Shown here: one piece after another, positions 56,001-64,000 of the stretch | Position numbering within the stretch: the stretch's first letter is position 1 | Layout: each line of letters starts with the position of its first letter | Source: Phallusia fumigata | Lineage: Eukaryota > Chordata > Ascidiacea > Phlebobranchia > Ascidiidae | Length of the DNA stretch: 64,000 nucleotides | Direction of reading: 5' to 3' | Assembly: GCA_008931825.1 (NCBI GenBank) | Contig: QXVZ01033163.1 | Coordinates: 1-64,000, forward strand | Notes under the pieces: generated by a model | The model's database searches: none | What the model was told of the DNA's origin: nothing | The model's input: the letters and a program-made list of their open reading frames with translations, nothing else | Made by a program: the position numbers and the translations under genes

Positions 56001-59000
56001 ACATCTGTGCTCTCGCGTTTAGCACAGAACTCGACTATTGGGGCATCGACGACATTTATATCGAATCCTGCTGTCAAGGTGAGGTTCGTGCGATTTTCTG
56101 CCTAAAAACAGCAGCGATACTCAATCCACAAGTTTCGGATGCCATGTTTAAGCACCTTCGCGCGGGATCGTTTACGTTCTCACAAAAGTGCCCTCCCTCT
56201 AAAGCTTTTGAAATATTTTATATGAATAATTAAAGTGATAAGTGCAATTTCGTCCGTTTGCTTGTCTAACGTGGGAAAGCTCTTTGGCATTTGTTGTGCT
56301 GCTTTTAGAATAAACGCTATGTCAGCGTCCTTAAACGTCATGCAGAGCTTGGTGATGTACAGTATCTTTTGTGTAACCCATCTCTAACGCAAAACACATA
56401 GATTAAAGGTTGGTTACAGATCTGGCTTTGATTACATGCACCCCATGGCATACCTTTTGTATTTTCAATGTGTCGCAATTTTTTGGCGAAGCCCCACCTT
56501 TATAAATAATGCATTGCTCCCGAGGTATATCGTTCCTGCATTGATGAGCAACCGGAATAGATAATTTTTAAGACAGGGAAATATAATCTTGCTGGTGACA
56601 GATTCGACATTACAAAAATGACGAGGCCAATGGATTTTCGCTTAATCAAGTAATATCTGATGGACCGCAATACATCAACTTGCTGATGACTTTATTCATA
56701 GCTTTATTCTGCTCTGTTGTTTTTAGCGCGATATCATCAAAAGAAAGAGCAGATTTTGGAAGAGCTAAGGTCAGTTTATGCATACTATTTGGTAAACCTA
56801 ATTCAAACCGTCTTTTTTGCCTGCCGAAGGTATTACTATTTCCATTTTAGCGATAAATTATATTGTGTATCCTTTATAGGTTCANCAAAATAACGGTATT
56901 TGAAAATGATATTGGTTGCTTTCTGCCGCAAAACTGTGCATTAGTCGTTCGCGGTTTGGACACAATTTCTCTTGTTTAGCCACAAATAGAACGTGACAAG
57001 AAATGACAATTCTCTATACGTTTTAGTGTTATTTGTTACGGTAAACGAAACCCGGAATTTGGCTTCGGTCTTTGGCATTTTAAAATTAACTCTGACGCGA
57101 CAGGATTTTAAACTCGTGAATGTGCATGGGTGGAGGCGCACGTACTTTTTATCACCAAAACGTATATTGTGGCCAAGAACAATCTTATTGTAAATTATTT
57201 CATCACACGTTGGTTAACGTTGACCGTGAAATACAGAATATATGTGAGTGTATCTGTTTTAACCTACATATTGTGTTGTAGAACTGGTAAACTCCACATG
57301 CCTGAAGACATCTGTGCTCTCGCGTTTAGCACAGAACTCGACTATTGGGGCATCGACGACATTTATATCGAATCCTGCTGTCAAGGTGAGGTTCGTGCGA
57401 TTTTCTGCCTAAAACAGCAGCGATACTCAATCCACAAGTTTCGGATGCCATGTTTAAGCACCTTCGCGCGGGATCGTTTACGTTCTCACAAAAGTGCCCT
57501 CCCCCTAAAGCTTTTGAAATATTTTATATGAATAATTAAAGTGATAAGTGCAATTTCGTCCGTTTGCTTGCCTAACGTAGGAAAGCTCTTTGGCATTTCT
57601 CTTTGGCAACGCTATGTCAGCGCCCTTAAACGTCATGCAGAGCTTGGTGATGTACAGTATCTTTTGTGTAACCCATCGCTAACGCAAAACAAATAGATTA
57701 AAGGTTGGTTACAGATCTGGCTTTGATTACATGCACCCCATGGCATACCTTTTGTATTTTAAATGTGTCGCAATTTTTTGGCGAAGCCCCACCTTTATAA
57801 ATAATGCATTGCCCCCGAGGTATATCGTTCCTGCATTGATGAGCAACCGGAATAGGTAATTTTTAAGACAGGGAAATATAATCTTGCTGGTGACAGATTC
57901 GACATTACAAAAATGACGAGGCCAATGGATTTTCGCTTAATCAAGTAATATCTGATGGAACGCAATACATCAACTTGCTGATGACTTTATTCATAGCTTT
58001 ATTCTGCTTTGTTTTTTTTAGCGCGATATCATCAAAAGAAAGAGCAGATTTTGGAAGAGCTAAGGTCAGTTTATGCATACTATTTGGTAAACCTAATTCA
58101 AACCGACTTTTTTGCCTGCCGAAGGTATTACTATTTCCATTTTAGCGATAAATTATATTGTGTATCCTTTATAGGTTCAGTTGTTTCAATTGTTCCAGTT
58201 GTTTTCGCAATAAGTGGCAGCAAATCATAAGTAATTGTGTAATTTACCTTTTACAACATCAATCTTCACCAATCGAAAAAGTAAATTACGGCAATCATGT
58301 TTGGGGGTTCTAAAAACATAACCTACGTTATGAAGGTTCAATTTCAAGTGTGTGGGCAAGATTTACTGGGGCGTTTTCCGTCTATATATAATCTAATCGA
58401 TTTTCGTCGGTGCTAAGTAATTTCAGTCCGGGTCAGTGAGCCCGCGTAGCCAGAGCGCAATTGGTTTTCTACTTCACCCAGTGCCCAAAGCGAATCGAGC
58501 TGTCAGGCCTGCTATATTAACTTAATTACTGCGACCTGGTGCGGTGACAGGTTTGAGAACTGAACTGTATTGCAAAGAACGCCCGTGACCAATTCCGCCC
58601 TTCACTTTCTGGTACAATTCGATCGAGGACTTTTGACAGCAAAATTTGATTCCAGGGCCGAACATAGTTGTACGACATCTTTTGTTTTAGTTCCGGAGTC
58701 AGATGACTCAGTGACGTGATCTGCAAACGCTTGCAGGGGTAAAAATAAATTTACCTTTGTACTAACGTTGCAACATGGTTGAATTTCTGTAATCACGCTG
58801 AGTTGTTTTCGATATGTACAGTTCCAAGATTTCGCAAAGCCAAACCCCTCATTTTTTCTGAAGTTATTGCTTTCCTCTTGTCCCGGTCCTGCTTTTGCCT
58901 AAAGGCAACCCAATTACAGAAATCTACTATTGATTGGATGTAGAAACATCTGTGGTTAAATGAATTAGCAATCAAACTGTGGTTAAATCGTAATACGTGG

Positions 59001-62000
59001 GAAAGTTTCGAAAACTTTAAAAACTTCGCATTGCAACTAGTTACGCCCAAACTTGGCAAGAGTACGGAATACGCATAAATCCGTTGCAATACAGTTTCGG
59101 GTGAACGTCGGTCCCGAAAATTACATCCACTAATTTTGCTCTGGACTCAAACAACCGAGAATTGACTTTGTCTTCAGGTTTATGTTTATTGCTTACCATT
59201 GGTAAAGGTTGGCGTTTCTCACAATGCACTAAAGAAAGCTATTTCGGAATAGTATTTCAGTTCATTTTAACCAAAAGTTATTGCTGTTTTAAGAAACATT
59301 GCTCTAGGGTTTCGTAACGTATCTTGTATATGGTCCATTATTTTATGACCACAATTTCTGTAAGGCATCTGCATAATGTCAGGCAACAACAAAATATGAT
59401 AGGTTACTGAATGCTGCTGTCAAACTGAAATTTGTGGCATGATGGATTTCAGGCGGGAAGCTGAAGCGATGCGAGAGAGGCAGGGCGACGATTTTCACGG
59501 AATGTGTTGCGCGGAGAGGAGGAAGAAGATTTGGGATCTAATGGAGAAGCCAAACTCGTCGCTTGCCGCCAAGGTAATATTACAACAGCTAAACACGTAA
59601 ACACGTAAACATGAGGTTATCAGAGGTAAAAAACATGTTTTGCACTTTCAGTGCCACACTGGTTTAAAACAAATTGAATAAACTGAACGCCTGTTGGTTT
59701 GAAGTGCATTTCTTGAATTTGCGTTTGCTCGCAATACACGGCCAAAAAAGGGGCCCCAGATATTTTTGTCTCAGGCCCCCTAAAGGCCTAAAACTCTGGT
59801 TACCAATGCTATAACTGTATGAATTATAGTACAATTAATAAAATTACAGGCTTATAAATTTATAATTAGTCAATAGGTTATCAGTGGATGTTATTCCAAT
59901 TTAAAAAAAGTAATCAAAAGATATGTTGTTTTCAGGTTATCGCGATCCTTTCGATTCTTTTTATTGTGCTGTCCACCGTCGCTCTCACCCTTAACACACT
60001 GCCAGAACTACAAAGTAAGTCGCATACTATATCGACTGTATTTATTACCAGCCATCTGTCATAGCATGAGCAGGAAACACAAATATGAAACGTCAGTCGT
60101 TGTAAAAGTGCTGATGTGTAAAACACAGGATGCACATGATTGCCAGCGTTCGTTGTGTTTAGAGGTGGCCCACGAGACAGTGACCTTTCCAAGCATTTGT
60201 TTTAAAGCTTCACCATGTTGCGCGGTTGCTGCACTTTGCGGCACACGCTGTGCTGAACAGCGCATTCAGTTTTTCTTTCTGGGCCCTCTGTAAGCTAAGG
60301 TACACGATTCCAGCGGTCCACACGATTTCCATTTACATGACACTGCGATAAGTTTGATGAAGTAACTTTGTATGAATACTATATTTTTGAACACATGGAA
60401 CACGCCACAGTCTAACTTTCATCTCAGATTTGTTCCTTATTGTGCAAAAGTCAAAAATGGTAAAACGATTAAACTCGCTTAAATTCGAAAATACCAAAAT
60501 TTAAAACCTAGTAGCGTTTAAGTTGAAATTCGGGGAAAATGCCTTAACTTAGCCTTGAAATTTCAGCCAGCAAAGCTTTGTAGTATTTTGTCATTCGGCG
60601 AAACTGTTTGACACTAAAAGAATAAACTCTAATTTCTTGATAAAAATGTTTCCTAGCCCATTTTGCTTTACTTTTACTTTATTTAATTTTGTTTAGCAAA
60701 CGGAGATGACAACGAACAGCTTGCGCATATCGAAAGTGTGTGTATTGCCTGGTTTACCATGGAATACCTTCTGCGGTTCATGTCATCACCAAACAAGTGG
60801 AAATTCTTCAAAGGGCCACTTAACATCATTGATCTGCTAGGTTGGTTTTGTATTTTTTTGGCTTTTCTTGCAAACGTGACTCATTGCAAAGTTCGGTGTA
60901 GTCTAAGATCACCTTCTATTTATAGAGGTCTGTTTTATCCGAAAATCTGCTGTTTAACTTTGAATACCTTGGTTCCAGTTTTGCAACGATTTTTGTTGTC
61001 AAATCTTTTTCTTTAATCATATTTGTAGCTATCTTGCCCTATTACATCACCATCTTCCTGACCAAGTCGAGCAGTCAGATCCTGCAGTTCCAGAACGTTC
61101 GACGCGTGGTTCAAATTTTTCGGATCATGCGAATAATGCGAATATTGAAACTTGCGAGACATTCCACGGGACTCCAGTCGCTCGGCTTTACGCTGAGGAG
61201 AAGCTACAACGAGCTCGGACTTCTCATGTTATTTCTAGCAATCGGGATTATGATGTTTTCAAGGTAGGCAGGTCCGAAGGTGCTAAAGTTGTGCGGATTT
61301 TTTTTCTTTTTTCGTGTATTCAACGTAACCAGTATACACTTGCTTTACTTTTTGTAAAAGTTCTTGGTAATGAGACGAAATTCGGATTTAAATATGCGGT
61401 ACACAGAACATTCAACATCCGTCGTTTTGTAAATAAAACACACCCTTTTAAATCCTTAGGTCTATATTCCTTCTAACACTGTAATGCTAAACGCAGACTT
61501 CGTATTGTAGTCCTACAAGGGCGTCCAAACCGCGAACAAAAATGCAAATCATCAAAAATTAAAGGGCACTTACAAAGTAATTTCCTCAACAACAAGCTCA
61601 TTACGGGCGATTACTTAATATTTTTATGAGGTTGCTTATATCGAGTGCATAAAAACATGTTGTTTTCACTCTGTATCTCCACTGTGGTCATGAAAAAGTC
61701 GTTGTAACTTTTGAAACCAGTTGTCAAATCGGTTTAACCAAAGACCACAAAATGTAACATTTAAAATAACTTAAATACTTCCGTTTTTGTTTTATTGTGA
61801 AGATCCTAATACAAATATATTGAAATTTTAAACGTAGATATATGGGGTGCCTTTATTGACTATCTGAAAATGTAAGGGAAAGTAATTCTCCTTAAGCCCC
61901 CAAAATGTTTTTAAACGCTGATTGTTTTGACCCAAACGCAAAACGGAGCGACGAGAATGAAATATTTGAAAATGGTCATTCAAAGTTTGTAATTTGGTTG

Positions 62001-64000
62001 GCGAACGTTACAAATGATTTGGTTAGATGGGGCAAATGTATTTTTTTGCTTTTGTTAACGTTTTTTGTTTGTTTCTGTGACTCTATGTCATGCAGATACG
62101 GTATTCAATGTATATCCAAGTTTTCAGAAGCATTGGTTTGTAGATCATACAAAATGATTCACGTAACTTTAACCGCCACAAAGCCGGCAAGAAAACACGA
62201 TAAACTTATGCGTCCTGATTTGTGGCTTGATAAGGAAATCATTTCTGGGACATCTATATTCATCGCCAATGTATCACGATAGCTTTAAAAAAACATTTTT
62301 TGCAGCTTAGCGTACTTTGCTGAAAAGATCGAAAACAAAGAACAATTCCGGAGCATCCCTGCGTCTTTCTGGTGGGCAACAATCACCATGACAACGGTCG
62401 GGTATGGCGATATTACGCCGAAGACTGCGTTAGGTACGGACTGTTGATAATGTTTACAAAGCATATGGCTGAGGACAAGTACACAGTTTATTATAAAAAA
62501 TATCAGTGAAAAAACAGTAAGAGTTTCTAGCAACGAACATCATTTTGTCCAGAACCTTACGAGATGTAATAATCTTAACATAATAAACTGTCCTTTTAAT
62601 AAGTTTTAAACTAGTTTTTACCGCCTCGCAAATATTCCACATTCCCCATATCGTTTTGCAGGTAGACTGGTCGGCGGTATTTGTTGTATCACCGGCGTGC
62701 TCGTCATTGCTCTGCCTATTCCCATCATTGTCAACAACTTTTCTGAGTTCTATAAGGAGCAGAAGCGACAGGAGAAGGCCTTGAAACGCCGCGAGGCACT
62801 CGAGAGCGCAAAGCGCAACGGTAGCATCGTCACAATGAATTTGCGGGATGTCTTTGCTAAGGTATGCCTTTAATGACTCAGGAAGACAGCTGGTGGTTTG
62901 GGCTTGCAAATGCAAAAAATCGATCACCCGTTTTTACACCTGGGCGGATGTACGGCTTTATTTTTCCTTTTACTTTTGGGAGTTTCATTTTGTGCTGAAA
63001 TGAAACATGTTATAGGGTTAGAAATGATCAAAGAACGTTCGAATACTATAAATTCGGATATGTAATGATTTAAGTCAAAATTGTTTATTTCCGTTGATAG
63101 AAACCGATATTATTTTGTTCACAGCGACGTCTAAACGTGCATAAATGGCGTCACATGAAATTGCTTGAACGTGTAAAAGCAAATCATCCTCGGTTATAAA
63201 AGTTTTAACAGAAGGCACAAGTTACAATTTGAAGTTAAAACACTTTTTTATTATTATGTAATAACTGGCAATTTTGTATTTAATTTTGCCAAAAAAATCA
63301 CATTTGGCCGATAGGTTGGATTGAAAAGAAATTACAATAGCCAGCTCATCTATGATAAACCCCCATGTTTGAACGAATGTGTTCCACCATGTACATAAAG
63401 GTATAACTGGCGCTTGTTGGACAATTTCTTTTGGAATTTTCATTTAATTCTAAAATTGTGCCGCAAAAGTGGCTTCGACCGTAATTTTTGTCACAAATAA
63501 TTTCTCTGGCACCTGTTTGAGTGTTTTTTAAGGGTGCAATCCAACCGCCACGAAACCTAATTTTTAACTGCAAAAAGTCACTGTTGCAAACTGCAAATTG
63601 CATACCAAGGCAAGGACACAAAGCATGTCTGAATTTTTCAGTCTGTTGATGACGACGGTGACAATGACGGGAAAGACGACGCTGAGCACAATGGTCGGAT
63701 GAACAATGTGGAGAACCACAACGATTCGAGGTATAATTTTTGGCATGCGGAGAACTGTTTCATTTATCGTTTCAACCACGAAATTACGTCATAAAGTAAT
63801 GCAAATGGAGGGCGATTTTGGTGCTACAACTATAACCTTTAATTACCCTTAGAAGGTCGGTTGCGTTTTTTTAACTTAATTTTTTACAACGTGTGACTCA
63901 CAATAAGTATCTTTACCGAAATACACACCCAGTACGTTTTAGATCAATCGGAAGTCTACGTATAGAGCACGACGAACCGGCAGATGACAGTGTGTTCGCT
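53060..64000 (+). CDS. KCNB1: Shab-type (Kv2) voltage-gated potassium channel, 3' end outside window
   Basis: Delayed-rectifier K+ channel alpha subunit. Exons: 53060-53601, 53943-54060, 54286-54455, 55975-56078 (copy 57282-57385), 56727-56769 (copy 58022-58064), 59453-59573, 59936-60014, 60697-60840, 61029-61263, 62306-62433, 62662-62861, 63642-63730, 63943 to the edge. Phases fit throughout. T1 domain: [61 protein letters not shown]1: [21 protein letters not shown]2: [14 protein letters not shown]4: [20 protein letters not shown]. Pore: [15 protein letters not shown]6: [20 protein letters not shown] with the PxP gate. The order and many stretches are nearly identical to vertebrate Kv2. Exon 1 adds about 180 Ser/Arg-rich residues before T1; exon 2 has an internal Met ([11 protein letters not shown]) that would give a conventional N-terminus. 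Exons 4 and 5 occur twice in the assembly. Confidence 0.96.
55579..56884 (+). repeat. 1.3-kb near-identical block in the Kv2 gene, copy 1
   Basis: Matches 56886-58190 at a constant offset of 1307 bp at the start. The first half (about 510 bp) is identical by inspection. The second half differs at roughly a dozen bases and by small indels. It carries the exons at 55975-56078 and 56727-56769. It ends at an N (56885), where copy 2 begins. Confidence 0.9.
56886..58190 (+). repeat. 1.3-kb near-identical block in the Kv2 gene, copy 2
   Basis: Begins abruptly after the N at 56885 and ends at TCCTTTATAGGTTCA, where copy 1 also ends. It carries the duplicate exons 57282-57385 and 58022-58064 with intact splice sites. 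Its divergence pattern resembles allelic variation, so this is probably an unmerged haplotype overlap rather than a biological duplication. Confidence 0.85.
58191..59452. other. Kv2 intron 5
   Basis: No gene recognised. The frames at 58526-58796 and 58793-59229 on the minus strand lack domains. Confidence 0.5.
63125..63199 (+). CDS. Possible alternative terminal exon of the Kv2 gene
   Basis: An acceptor (TTTTGTTCACAG, ending 63124) is followed in phase 0, the phase left by the exon at 62662-62861, by 24 codons ([20 protein letters not shown], then HPRL) and TAA. Used instead of the exon at 63642, it would truncate the long C-terminal tail just after the S6-proximal region and replace it with a short basic tail. 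No canonical poly(A) signal was noticed immediately after it. Confidence 0.4.
   Translation, partial: RRLNVHKWRHMKLLERVKANHPRL

Noticed and set aside
58438-58510. tRNA-like 5' sequence (GCCCGCGTAGCCAGAGCG)
   Set aside because: There is no matching acceptor stem and no B box of the GGTTCGANTCC type downstream.
59745-59810. GGCC-rich stretch resembling a transposon end
   Set aside because: Only one end-like segment is visible, with no complementary partner or target duplication nearby.

Overview
The window looks like nuclear DNA of an ascidian tunicate, most likely Ciona. The DNA is AT-rich, introns are short (mostly 50-1500 bp), and the proteins are bilaterian or chordate-like. Several genes have an unpaired 3' splice acceptor only 4-21 nt before the start codon, as expected where spliced-leader trans-splicing and short operons are used. 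The species is inferred from these features, not proven. Exon maps were built by hand from translated exons and consensus GT/AG junctions with reading-frame bookkeeping.

Layout. 0.4-3.3 kb (minus): NSMCE1, then PRIM2 156 bp downstream (candidate operon); PRIM2 runs off the left edge. 3.4-4.7 kb: repeats, including an inverted repeat and a SINE-like unit. 4.8-6.5 kb (minus): BLOC1S1. 7.6-15.9 kb: a 20-exon gene (minus, 8453-15355). It encodes C2H2 fingers, a SWIM finger, a KDZ/HMGXB3-type D-D-E transposase core, a tandem array resembling SUMO-interacting motifs, and a C-terminal Ulp1-type SUMO protease. Related 20-bp repeats flank it in inverted orientation. 16.3 kb (plus): a J-domain protein with a CaaX-like tail. 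18.4-19.3 kb (minus): VPS37. 21.4-23.4 kb (plus): a sesquipedalian-like (PHETA) PH protein, followed by LDAH at 24.2-25.7 kb (plus; second candidate operon). 27.0-34.7 kb (minus): carnitine palmitoyltransferase 1. 35.4-39.4 kb (minus): the mitochondrial magnesium channel MRS2. 40.8-43.5 kb (plus) and 44.1-46.0 kb (minus): two tail-to-tail tetraspanin paralogues. 46-53 kb: no recognisable gene. 53.1 kb to the right edge (plus): a Shab/Kv2 potassium channel gene that runs off the window.

The genes mostly serve unrelated housekeeping roles: DNA priming, SMC5/6, ESCRT-I, lysosome and endosome biogenesis, lipid metabolism, Mg2+ transport. The intriguing locus is the KDZ-Ulp1 gene, where DNA-transposase, possible poly-SUMO-binding and SUMO-protease modules sit in one predicted polypeptide. 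Small hAT-type non-autonomous elements lie in several introns. A 1.3-kb near-identical block in the Kv2 gene meets its copy at a single N and is probably an assembly artefact.
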